Shown here: piece after piece, positions 7,244-14,034 of the stretch
Layout: the number at the start of each line of letters is the position of its first letter
Numbering within the stretch: the stretch's first letter is position 1
Assembly (NCBI GenBank): GCA_023229435.1
Contig: JALNZF010000038.1
Span: forward strand, 1 to 25,031
Reading direction: 5' to 3'
DNA: 25,031 nucleotides
Origin: Nitrospirota bacterium
Lineage (GTDB): Bacteria; Nitrospirota; UBA9217
Notes under the pieces: model-generated
What the model was told of the DNA's origin: nothing
Database searches by the model: none
Seen by the model: only the letters and a program-made list of their open reading frames with translations
Translations under genes and position numbers: made by a program

Positions 7244-7858
7244 ATGAATTCTAAAACGTTGCTAACGGTAATGCTTTTCTTAATATGCCTTGTCTTATTC
7301 TCTTGCACGAGGAAAACGAGCGAGGATGTCATTGCCGACAACGCTGAGGTCAAGACCTTTGTAACTTACTTTTTCGTTCCAGGTAGCACTCTCCTAAAGA
7401 ATGCAACAGATGTTTTCTTATTACAAAATCAATACGCTCAAAGTCTTGTGAGTACCGACGATATATGCTTTTCCGACAGCCCTTGCAACAAGACAAAAGA
7501 TTATTTTCTGAAGTTCACTCCTAATTTCTTGTTTGAGATAATAAATGGCCGGAAGATAGTAACAGGTGCAGATCCTGATGCTTTCGTTGACCTCCGCGAC
7601 ATAAAGGGGAAGAAGTCTTATCGGGTGCGGGCAACGGGCACAGAAGGTTCTATCTATGGCACCTTTTGGCTCTCTGACTTTTCATTCGTCGTATATGGTA
7701 TTGAATCCGATGAGGCGTTTGTAGATGTGTATGATATCAAAGCAAAGACAAAAACAAGTTACACAATTGATAAGACAAAAAGAAAACCTGATGCAGACGT
7801 GGATGCATTCTTGATTGCAAAATACGGACAGGTAGATAGTTTTCAATCGGAACGTTAA
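7244..7858 (+). CDS. Hypothetical lipoprotein (204 aa)
   Basis: This is another small lipoprotein of unknown function. The start ATG at 7244 has a weak AGGT eight bases before it; ATG at 7238 is the alternative. The frame stays open back to 6950, but that part lies in the palindromic repeat and is unlikely to be translated. The hydrophobic segment ends in LFSC, a lipobox with Cys near residue 20. The mature region has alternating beta-like patterns (KSYRVRATGTEGSIYGTFWL, SFVVYGIESDEAFVDVYDI) and a lysine-rich end. It is unrelated by eye to the two lipoproteins upstream. An attC-like palindrome begins one base after its stop codon, the position expected in an integron cassette. Confidence 0.7.
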   Translation: MNSKTLLTVMLFLICLVLFSCTRKTSEDVIADNAEVKTFVTYFFVPGSTLLKNATDVFLLQNQYAQSLVSTDDICFSDSPCNKTKDYFLKFTPNFLFEIINGRKIVTGADPDAFVDLRDIKGKKSYRVRATGTEGSIYGTFWLSDFSFVVYGIESDEAFVDVYDIKAKTKTSYTIDKTKRKPDADVDAFLIAKYGQVDSFQSER

Positions 7859-7859
7859 G

Positions 7860-7912
7860 GCCTAACAAGTCGTTCCACGCCGACCACTTCGCGGTGTGTG
7901 AACTCGTTATTA
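7860..7912 (+). other. Candidate integron attC-like recombination site 1
   Basis: GCCTAAC fits the inverse-core consensus RYYYAAC and is followed by AAGTCGTTC. The site ends in GAACTCG and GTTATTA, so it folds as TAACAA/TTATTA and GTTC/GAAC with an unpaired spacer and a central ACCACTTCGCGGT hairpin. The layout of R'' and L'' boxes, a variable middle, then L' and R' boxes is typical of attC. The R' box departs from GTTRRRY. It shares TAACAAGTCGTTC and AACTCGTT with 8823-8878. Confidence 0.5.
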
Positions 7913-7926
7913 ACGGAGCCTGACAA

Positions 7927-8124
7927 ATGCATTTTATTGTAAAAATATTATTTACAATCATTTGGTAGGTTGTGCTTTTCCCAGTGCTGTGGATAGTATC
8001 GTTTCCTCTTATCATCCTCATATCTCTTTTCTCGAAAGATCCGTTTTTCGTTACGCTAAAGGATAAATACAATAAAGTTACCAAGTGGCGGACTAAGTAC
8101 GGCGTAATATTTTCGCCTTTTTAG
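7927..8124 (+). pseudogene. Small membrane protein gene with an in-frame TAG
   Basis: ATG at 7927 opens a frame of 13 residues (MHFIVKILFTIIW) stopped by TAG at 7966-7968. The same frame then continues for 51 codons to TAG at 8122. The combined product would be a 65-residue hydrophobic protein with one or two membrane helices (LFPVLWIVSFPLIILI) and a basic tail. TGG-TAG suggests a TGG or CAG codon was lost, although GTG at 7972 could start a shorter intact protein. It lies between the two attC-like sites, so it may be a decayed cassette. No family is recognised. Confidence 0.45.
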
Positions 8125-8173
8125 GCCAGGGCCGCTCCAGCCGTTATCACGTATATCTCTTCCCAAATAATGC

Positions 8174-8201
8174 TTGCATAATATATAAAAACTTATATAA
8201 T
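8174..8201 (+). promoter_or_regulatory. Sigma-70 promoter and operator of the toxin-antitoxin pair
   Basis: TTGCAT (8174-8179) and a perfect TATAAT (8196-8201) are separated by 16 bases. A perfect 7-bp inverted repeat TATATAA-AAAC-TTATATA (8182-8199) fills the spacer and overlaps the -10, as expected for an operator where the antitoxin represses its own operon. The predicted transcript starts at or very near the GTG start codon at 8208. Confidence 0.6.
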
Positions 8202-8207
8202 ACAAAA

Positions 8208-8528
8208 GTGATTATCATACCTCTAAACTTCATAGGCTCAAGCTTGGACGACCTCCGGAACTTCCCGGATGAAGCTCGCAAAGCGTCGGGCTTTGAATTA
8301 TATTCCGTTCAATGCGGACTTGAGCCAGCCGATTGGAAACCAATGCCAAGCATAGGTCGCGGGGTCAAGGAAATCCGTATACATGTTCTGGGAGAATGGC
8401 GCATTATTTACGTGGCAAAGTTCGAGGATGCAGTATATGTTCTCCATTCGTTTCAAAAGAAGAGCCAAAAAACGAATCAACACGATATTGAATTATCTCG
8501 CAAGCGATTCAAGCAAATTGGAGGGTAG
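8208..8528 (+). CDS. HigB-like (Gp49/RelE superfamily) toxin
   Basis: The 106 residues match the phage-derived Gp49-like/HigB toxins. Characteristic stretches are LDDLRNFPDEARKASGFEL near the N-terminus, the central DWKPMPSIGRGVKEIRI, and YVLHSFQKKSQKT with a basic Lys/Arg-rich end. Members of this superfamily usually cleave mRNA on the ribosome. The likely start is GTG at 8208; the N-terminus then aligns with typical homologues without a gap. There is no Shine-Dalgarno sequence, and the promoter -10 ends only six bases upstream, so translation may be leaderless. The HTH gene five bases downstream is the expected antitoxin, in the toxin-first order typical of higBA. Confidence 0.88.
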   Translation: MIIIPLNFIGSSLDDLRNFPDEARKASGFELYSVQCGLEPADWKPMPSIGRGVKEIRIHVLGEWRIIYVAKFEDAVYVLHSFQKKSQKTNQHDIELSRKRFKQIGG

Positions 8529-8532
8529 TATT

Positions 8533-8817
8533 ATGAAAGAACCTATTATCAAATCTTCCGGCAACGTGTTTCTTGATCTCGGTTTTCCCCCTGAGGAAGC
8601 CGCAATTCTTCAGATGCGTTCTGAGATCATGGCTGATCTTCGGAAGTTCATTAAAAACAAGAAACTGACACAGGCAAAAGCGGCAGAGATCCTTGGCGTC
8701 AGTCAGTCCCGGGTCTCAGACCTCATACGAGGTAAATGGGAAAAGTTCAGCCTTGAAATGCTTATCGCCCTTGCAACAAAGGCAGGCATGCGTATCAGCC
8801 TTAAAAGAGCCGCATAG
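8533..8817 (+). CDS. HigA-like XRE-family antitoxin
   Basis: This is the 94-residue partner of the preceding toxin. The start ATG at 8533 is chosen because GGAGGG lies just before it, inside the end of the toxin gene. The C-terminal two-thirds form a helix-turn-helix of the XRE type (LTQAKAAEILGVSQSRVSDL followed by RGKWEKFSLEMLIALATKAG). The N-terminal 30 residues probably contact the toxin. Antitoxins of this kind neutralise the toxin and repress the operon, and the inverted repeat over the -10 is the likely target. An attC-like palindrome begins six bases after its stop codon. Confidence 0.9.
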   Translation: MKEPIIKSSGNVFLDLGFPPEEAAILQMRSEIMADLRKFIKNKKLTQAKAAEILGVSQSRVSDLIRGKWEKFSLEMLIALATKAGMRISLKRAA

Positions 8818-8822
8818 ACACG

Positions 8823-8878
8823 AGTTAACAAGTCGTTCGAGTCCCGCGCTCTGCAGCGCGGGGCTCAACTCGTTGTTC
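8823..8878 (+). other. Candidate integron attC-like recombination site 2
   Basis: TAACAAGTCGTTCGAG on the left pairs with CTCAACTCGTTGTTC on the right. AACAA pairs with TTGTT, a three-base spacer is unpaired, and GTT-GAG pairs with CTCAAC leaving one C extrahelical. CCCGCGC pairs with GCGCGGG at the top. Extrahelical bases and an unpaired spacer are hallmarks of folded attC sites. The R' box (GTTGTTC) is not canonical. It lies directly after the antitoxin gene, in the same orientation as site 1. Confidence 0.5.
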
Positions 8879-9377
8879 TTCAAGTTTCAACCCATATTCG
8901 TTGATTATTTCAATCACTCTCGACTGTACAGTAGTAGGTGTAGGTGACAAACTCTGCCCGCGCGGCACGATACTAATTTTCGGATTAAAGTATGTACTGC
9001 CTGGCGATAAGTACGATTTCAGAGGTCGTTGGGTGGAAGATTACCCGGAATCACCGGAATGAAGCGGCATGACTGTCAGCTATCTTCCGGAATATGCGCA
9101 AAATGCTTGAATCCGATAGAACGGCTTCCGGTGCTATCGTAATTTTGCACGATGCCTTGTTTTTGGCCGCAGGACTCCCTGTGGTTCCGTCACTTCCCCC
9201 GCACAAATAATCTCTTGTAATGGATAAAAAAAGGTATTAGAGTATTCTTGCATCGTTAAAGAATGTTCTTTCTGTATATATATTTGTATAAATTTTTTTT
9301 ATAAGTCTTGATCCGCTCGTTTAACGCAGCGCCGGTTGTCACGCTCTTCTACCGCGGTTTGGAAGAAAGGACTTGAT
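8879..9377. other. Intergenic region before the histidine kinase, with a short repeat
   Basis: No gene is supported here. At 9164-9195 lies a 32-base sequence that matches 20742-20773 with two mismatches (ACTCCCTGTGGTTCCGTCAC is shared). In the other copy it includes the stop codon of moaC. On the minus strand, this copy reads FVRGK-stop where moaC reads FVREK-stop, so it may be a fragment copied from a moaC 3' end. Near 9271-9300 the DNA becomes very T/A-rich just before the kinase gene. That may hold a promoter, but no well-spaced -35/-10 pair was found. Confidence 0.45.
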
Positions 9378-10943
9378 ATGCTGACCGAAAATGCCAAATT
9401 AAATGTGAGCTTGTCCGACCTTCCGCTCAGTAGTGCCTGCCTCGACGCAAAATTCAGATTTATCTGGGTCAATGATCTTTTCGCTGAACTGACGGGTAGG
9501 AGCGAAAAGGAACTATTAGGAAAGCGGTGTTATGAGATCATCGGTGAATATGCCGATGATCCTGGAAGGAAAGGTCTGGAAAAGGTCTGTTCTTTCTGTA
9601 AAAAAGGGGACAGTTTCAATTCTAAAAAGGTTTGCATGATCGAAAGGCCTTTTAAGGACGGGTTCCTGCGGGTAAAGATGCTCCCGCAAACGGACAAAAA
9701 GGGAACACCTTACGTATTGGGGTTGTTCGAGCCCATCACGGAAAGCATGCGGGCTGAGGAGGGCCTGCTGGAGAATGTAAGACAGTACCCGATACTCCCG
9801 CAGGAATATCATACCCTTCTCGATACGATCCATAACGCCATTCTATTGCTTTCTCCCGACCTGAAGATCATTTGGGCCAATAAATACGTCAATGATCTGA
9901 TGGGTTTTTCCATTTCCGACTCGAGTCGACAATACTGCTTTGATCTGTTGAAGCACGCGGGGAAACCCTGCGAAGAATGCCATGCCTTAAGCTGTATTCG
10001 TACCGGAAAGCCGACCAGCGGCAAGATCGCTTCCGAGGATGGCCGGATATGGGCGTCGGACGCCTTTCCGGTCAAGGACGATCAGGGCAGAGTGAACAAG
10101 ATCATCATGATCTACCGGGACGTCACCGACGAGATCAAACTGCGGGCCGAAACCATCCATGCCGCGCACATGGCGTCCCTTGGCGAACTGGCCGCAGGCG
10201 TGGCCCACGAGATCAATAATCCGATCAACGGCATTATCAACTACGCGCGGATGCTTGCGGACAAGAGCCAGGCCGGCAACTGCGATCCTCTTATTCCCAA
10301 CGAGATCATGAGAGAAGGCCGTCGTATCGCCAAGATCGTCAACACCTTGCTGTCCTTTGCTCGGGCCAAAAGCGAGGATAAGACACTGATCTGCATCTGC
10401 CTGCACGAAGTCCTTTACAATACCCTTTCGCTGAGCAAAAAACTTCTTGAAACAAACGGCGTGCAGCTGAAGATAGATCTCGCCGAGAGCCCGCTCCCGG
10501 TCAATGGGATCGCCAATCAGATCCAGCAGGTCTTCCTGAACGTTATCACGAACGCGCTGTACGCGTTAAATAAGAAATATCCCGATATGCATGAAGACAA
10601 GATACTTGAGATCAGCGGAAAAAAGATCAGAAGAGACGGCCAGCCGTATTTTCGCATCATCTTCCGCGATCGGGGTACGGGGATCCCCGACACGATCTTA
10701 AACAAAGTATATCAACCGTTCTTTTCAACAAAACCGGCAGGTCAGGGGACGGGCCTGGGGCTGAGCATCAGTTATAATATCATCCGTGATCATAAAGGCA
10801 GAATGCAGATCGAAAGCAAGGAAGGCGAATATACCTCCGTGATCATTGAGTTGCCGGTCAAATGCAAGAAAGCGCGGACCGCGCCGATGAAGAAGGCCGG
10901 GAATTGTCTCCCCGGACCAAGGAAAGAAAAAGGAAAACCATGA
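9378..10943 (+). CDS. PAS-domain sensor histidine kinase
   Basis: This is the sensor of a two-component system, 521 residues long. Two PAS-type domains come first (about 10-120 and 140-255), with no membrane helix, so sensing is probably cytoplasmic. Both PAS domains contain cysteine groups (CSFC, and PCEECHALSC near residue 200) that could bind metal, heme or a cluster. The HisKA domain has the phospho-acceptor His277 in ELAAGVAHEINNP. The ATPase domain shows NALYAL (N box), DRGTGIP (G1) and GTGLGLS (G2). ATG at 9378 is preferred because AAAGGA lies seven bases before it; the frame extends upstream to a TTG at 9336 without a ribosome site. It overlaps the response regulator by four bases (ATGA), so the two are translationally coupled. 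Confidence 0.93.
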   Translation: MLTENAKLNVSLSDLPLSSACLDAKFRFIWVNDLFAELTGRSEKELLGKRCYEIIGEYADDPGRKGLEKVCSFCKKGDSFNSKKVCMIERPFKDGFLRVKMLPQTDKKGTPYVLGLFEPITESMRAEEGLLENVRQYPILPQEYHTLLDTIHNAILLLSPDLKIIWANKYVNDLMGFSISDSSRQYCFDLLKHAGKPCEECHALSCIRTGKPTSGKIASEDGRIWASDAFPVKDDQGRVNKIIMIYRDVTDEIKLRAETIHAAHMASLGELAAGVAHEINNPINGIINYARMLADKSQAGNCDPLIPNEIMREGRRIAKIVNTLLSFARAKSEDKTLICICLHEVLYNTLSLSKKLLETNGVQLKIDLAESPLPVNGIANQIQQVFLNVITNALYALNKKYPDMHEDKILEISGKKIRRDGQPYFRIIFRDRGTGIPDTILNKVYQPFFSTKPAGQGTGLGLSISYNIIRDHKGRMQIESKEGEYTSVIIELPVKCKKARTAPMKKAGNCLPGPRKEKGKP

Positions 10944-12652
10944 GCGCCAATATTCTGGTCGTGGATGATGAGAAAAGCATCCGGGTCACTTTTCAAAGTT
11001 TTCTCGCGGGAGCGGGATACCAGGTGGCGACGGCATCGGATTATAACGACGCGCTGGGTAAAATACAGGAGGCGGCGCCGGATCTTATCTTTGCGGATAT
11101 TCTCCTCGGAGGGAAAACGGGGATAGATCTGCTTGAAAAGGTCAAGAAGATGGATGTGCACATTCCGGTCGTGATGATCACCGGAGCGCCAAACCTTGAG
11201 ACGGCATCGAAGGCGATCCGCCTGGGCGCGTTCGACTATATTTCAAAACCCGTGGAGAAGGACCTGCTGCTGGACGCGGCCCTCCGGGCCCTCCGGTTCA
11301 AGAGGGTCGTGGATGAGAATACCCGGATCCGGTCCAACCTTGAGGCGATCTTCAGGAGCGTGAAGGACGGGATCATCATGGTTGATACGGAACTGAGGAT
11401 CGTCGAGATGAACGGCGCGGCGGCGAGGATCTGTGGAGTTTCCCGAAAGGCGGCCATCGGTCAAAGCTTTGCTTCGATGCCGGCATTATGTGAGGGAAAG
11501 GTCCTTGAAATGCTTCAATGGACGATCAAAAAACAGGAACCGATCGAGTTTCCGCGCCTTGAATGCCGCTGTCCTGATCATCCGGCGCAGGTGATCTCCC
11601 TCAGCGCCTCTCCACTCGTGAAGCAGGAGAGCAAATTCTCCGGCGCGGTCCTGGTGTTGAGGGATGTAACGAGCCTGGCCGCTCTCGGGAAGAACCTGAA
11701 TGATCGCCGGCAATTTTATCATATCATCGGCCAGAACGCGAAGATGCAGAAGATCTATTCCCTGATCGAGAACCTGGCGGACTTTCAAACCACCGTGCTC
11801 ATTACCGGTGAAAGCGGCACGGGCAAGGAATTGGTGGCCGAGACGCTCCATCACATTGGACCGCGCAGCCAGGGACCTTTGGTCAAGGTCAACTGCGCCG
11901 CCTTATCGGAGAGCCTGCTGGAAAGCGAGCTTTTCGGTCATGTCAAAGGCGCTTTCACGGGAGCCGTGAGCGACAAGATCGGCCGCTTTCAGAAGGCCAA
12001 TGGCGGGACGATCTTCCTGGATGAGATCGGTGACATCTCGCCCAAGATGCAGCTGAACCTTTTGCGGGTACTTCAGGAAATGGAATTTGAGCGGGTTGGA
12101 GACTCAACCCCCATACGGATCAACGTCCGGGTCATCGCGGCGACCAACCGGAATCTCGGCGAGCGGGTGCATCTTGGCGAGTTCCGGGAAGACCTCTATT
12201 ACCGCCTGAATGTGATCGAGATCCCCATCCCTCCTCTCAGGGAGCGGCTCGACGATCTCCCGCTGCTGGTGGAGCATTTCCTGAAGAAATTGAACTGGAA
12301 GTTTAACAAAGTAGTGGTAGCACTCACGGAACAAGCCCAAGGGTTGCTGATGAATTATCCCTGGCCCGGCAATGCCAGGGAGCTGGAGCATGCGCTGGAA
12401 CACGCCTTCATTCTCTGTCATGGGGACAGCATCACCGCGGAACACCTTCCCGTCGCCATAACTGCCTATAAAGGCGGGCAAACCATTCCGACCCGGACAG
12501 AAAAGGGCGTCTTGAGCTGCGAGACGATCGAAGATGCCCTGGAAAAGACCGCATGGAAAATATCGAGAGCAGCCAACCTGCTCGGTGTCGACCGCCGTAC
12601 GGTTTACCGTAAGATGAAGACCTTCGGGATCAAGCGGAAAATAAAAAAATAA
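10940..12652 (+). CDS. NtrC-type sigma-54 activator with REC, PAS, AAA+ and Fis-type HTH domains
   Basis: This 570-residue response regulator probably activates sigma-54 promoters. The receiver domain (1-120) has the acidic pair Asp9-Asp10, the phosphorylation site Asp53, Thr81 and Lys103. An unusual extra PAS domain follows (about 130-245). The AAA+ domain has Walker A GESGTGKE at 290-297, the sigma-54 contact loop GAFTGA at 337-342 and Walker B IFLDEIGD. The C-terminal Fis-like helix-turn-helix is near 533-565 (ISRAANLLGVDRRTVYRKMK). ATG at 10940 follows AAAGGAAAA and overlaps the kinase stop. Directly downstream are an inverted-repeat array and a sigma-54 promoter, the obvious target. Cognate pairing with the kinase is inferred from the overlap. 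Confidence 0.95.
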   Translation: MSANILVVDDEKSIRVTFQSFLAGAGYQVATASDYNDALGKIQEAAPDLIFADILLGGKTGIDLLEKVKKMDVHIPVVMITGAPNLETASKAIRLGAFDYISKPVEKDLLLDAALRALRFKRVVDENTRIRSNLEAIFRSVKDGIIMVDTELRIVEMNGAAARICGVSRKAAIGQSFASMPALCEGKVLEMLQWTIKKQEPIEFPRLECRCPDHPAQVISLSASPLVKQESKFSGAVLVLRDVTSLAALGKNLNDRRQFYHIIGQNAKMQKIYSLIENLADFQTTVLITGESGTGKELVAETLHHIGPRSQGPLVKVNCAALSESLLESELFGHVKGAFTGAVSDKIGRFQKANGGTIFLDEIGDISPKMQLNLLRVLQEMEFERVGDSTPIRINVRVIAATNRNLGERVHLGEFREDLYYRLNVIEIPIPPLRERLDDLPLLVEHFLKKLNWKFNKVVVALTEQAQGLLMNYPWPGNARELEHALEHAFILCHGDSITAEHLPVAITAYKGGQTIPTRTEKGVLSCETIEDALEKTAWKISRAANLLGVDRRTVYRKMKTFGIKRKIKK

Positions 12653-12657
12653 TAAAG

Positions 12658-12704
12658 TGTGGCAGTCACACCCGCTACTGTGACTGCCACAGTGACAAGT
12701 CACA
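12658..12704. promoter_or_regulatory. Inverted-repeat array: enhancer for the activator and/or terminator
   Basis: TGTGGCAGTCACA (12658-12670) and TGTGACTGCCACA (12679-12691) form a perfect 13-bp inverted repeat. It is followed at once by GTGACAAGTCAC (12692-12703), another dyad of the same TGAC/GTCA motif. The array lies about 115-160 bases upstream of the predicted start from the sigma-54 promoter, the usual distance for activator binding sites. The first pair could also terminate the activator transcript, but there is no U-run. Confidence 0.55.
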
Positions 12705-12790
12705 TACGCATCCCCTCTGATGTAATTCCCCTGACCCTTCCCAAAATGTAACTGCCCGTAATCAATACCTTCATCAGCATTCCGGTCTCT

Positions 12791-12806
12791 TGGCGCGGAT
12801 ATTGCT
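12791..12806 (+). promoter_or_regulatory. Sigma-54 promoter (-24/-12)
   Basis: TGGCGCGGATATTGCT matches TGGCACG-N4-TTGCW at all but one position, with GG and GC correctly spaced. Transcription would start near 12817, about 113 bases before the DUF2292-like gene. The adjacent sigma-54 activator gene and the upstream dyad array strongly support it. Confidence 0.75.
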
Positions 12807-12853
12807 AATATGCATGTAGATGCAACAAGCGGATCAACCTAAAAACGGCAGTT

Positions 12854-12899
12854 GTTCGCGCAAAGCCGCCCCCGATCAGGTCGAGGGCAGGCTGCGAAC
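12854..12899 (+). other. Leader hairpin of the sigma-54 transcript
   Basis: GTTCGC (12854) pairs with GCGAAC (12894), and after a GCAA bulge AGCC pairs with GGCT, with further C/G pairing inside. The hairpin would lie within the 5' leader, ending about 30 bases before the start codon. It does not match a riboswitch that I recognise. Confidence 0.4.
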
Positions 12900-12929
12900 G
12901 CAAAGAAAACCAAACAGAGGGGTTTGTTA

Positions 12930-13268
12930 ATGACTTCTAACGAGAAATATGAAATGGAAGAGGAACAACAGATATCGATGAGAGAGGAACAAGTAGTATT
13001 CTTTCCCAAAAAGGGGAGAACCAAAGTGATCAGTCAAGAGAGAGTAAGTAATATCCAGGAAACGCAAACACAAAAGATGGCCAAGCTGATGTCCCTGCTG
13101 AGAGAACTGGGAGGAAACAAATTCTTCAGCAAGCTGTTGATCAAGTTTGAGTCCGGAGAGATCATCCCGGTCAGGAAGATGCAGTATATACGGCTCTCGC
13201 GCAGCAGCCCCGGAGAAGAACCAGTAAACACAACCCGCCCTGTCGTGAGCAAGCGGGATAACCGGTAA
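12930..13268 (+). CDS. DUF2292-like small protein (112 aa)
   Basis: The function is unknown. The start ATG at 12930 is preceded by GAGGGG; an upstream extension into the leader hairpin is unlikely. Residues 1-45 are highly charged and rich in Glu/Gln. The conserved part, about residues 50-90, reads MAKLMSLLRELGGNKFFSKL followed by LIKFESGEIIPVRKMQYIRL. That resembles the DUF2292 pattern, in which a short helix precedes two beta strands with a central ESG/DGR turn. A second member of the same kind lies at 17062-17277. It is the first gene after the sigma-54 promoter, so its expression is probably controlled by the two-component system upstream. The family call rests on remembered patterns only. 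Confidence 0.6.
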   Translation: MTSNEKYEMEEEQQISMREEQVVFFPKKGRTKVISQERVSNIQETQTQKMAKLMSLLRELGGNKFFSKLLIKFESGEIIPVRKMQYIRLSRSSPGEEPVNTTRPVVSKRDNR

Positions 13269-13302
13269 TTTGTTTTTTTAAATTTTATGAAGGAGGCGGA
13301 AC

Positions 13303-13698
13303 ATGAATACACTTGTTGATTTCACCACCAGAGTAAAAGGGATCGAGTACCTGATCGCCATCGCGGCCATTGCCAGCTTCATCCTCTTCGCTGAGATCCT
13401 GAAGGCGAAACCTTTCAAGAGTCTCATGGATGCATACCGGGAGGACATCAAATACGTGAAGGAACACGGGCTCAATCTGTCCACCCTTCTAGCCGCTCCG
13501 TTCATGGGGCTCGTTTATCTGATCTCCCTCCCGTTTAACTTTGCCGCTGCCGCTGCCACGGCCCTCAAAGACGGGTTTTTGAGGATGGCGGGAGGGAGCG
13601 CCGCGCTTTCCTGGCGTCCGATGGAAGCGTACCTCACCGGTCAAAAGAAGGCCAAAAAGCGGGACGCAGACAGGAACAAGCAGTCCGGGATGAAGTGA
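13303..13698 (+). CDS. Small membrane protein (131 aa)
   Basis: The family is not recognised. There are two likely membrane helices: about residues 15-32 (YLIAIAAIASFILFAEIL) and about 63-88 (LAAPFMGLVYLISLPFNFAA and the following alanine-rich residues). A charged loop lies between them and the tail is very basic (KKAKKRDADRNKQ), so both ends are probably cytoplasmic. ATG at 13303 follows a strong GGAGGCGG. It lies 34 bases after the DUF2292-like gene and ahead of the cytochrome-ferredoxin-NrfD genes. It may be a small anchor or accessory subunit of that complex, but only position suggests this. Confidence 0.65.
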   Translation: MNTLVDFTTRVKGIEYLIAIAAIASFILFAEILKAKPFKSLMDAYREDIKYVKEHGLNLSTLLAAPFMGLVYLISLPFNFAAAAATALKDGFLRMAGGSAALSWRPMEAYLTGQKKAKKRDADRNKQSGMK

Positions 13699-13840
13699 CA
13701 GGACCGCTGCGGTAAGGGCGCCAAAGAGAACAGCGCTCCTCTCCTGAATTCCGGAGCAAGCGCAGCGAACGAACACGATTGAATTTTGTAATTATTCAGC
13801 ACATCTGAACACGGATAAACTTTACGTCAGAGAAAAATCC

Positions 13841-13933
13841 TTTTATCCGCAGATTTCGCAGATGGACGCAGATTTTAAATAAAACAATTCAGATTTGATT
13901 TAATCTGTGAAATCTGCGTAATCTGCGGATAAC
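13841..13933. repeat. AATCTGCG palindromic repeat, copy B
   Basis: TTATCCGCAGATTTCGCAG on the left pairs with CTGCGTAATCTGCGGATAA on the right. Its right arm is the reverse complement of the left arm of 18600-18683, so the two copies are inverted relative to each other and bracket the cytochrome-to-protease genes. The rest of 13699-14034 shows no gene. Confidence 0.8.
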
Positions 13934-14034
13934 ATATTGACCTAAACAGTTACTGTATTGTTACCGTAAGAATCGAAGGTCCCCGTGAACTTGCTTCCGG
14001 GAGCTTCAATGCATGTTAAGGAGGAACGGATAGC

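Noticed and set aside
5494..8983. ACTAATTTTCGG at 5494-5505 and 8972-8983 as attachment repeats around the lipoprotein/toxin cluster
   Set aside because: The match is only 12 bases, with a partly similar TATTAA/ATTAA following, and no integrase is present. Chance is likely in AT-rich DNA.
8985..9070. Short peptide frame after the second attC-like site (MYCLAIS...)
   Set aside because: It is 26 codons with no ribosome site and no recognisable homology, so it is not annotated as a gene.
12854..12899. Cyclic-di-GMP (GEMM) riboswitch suggested by GCGCAAAGCC
   Set aside because: Only the GCAAAGCC string resembles the class. The second helix and tetraloop-receptor parts are missing, so it is listed only as a hairpin.
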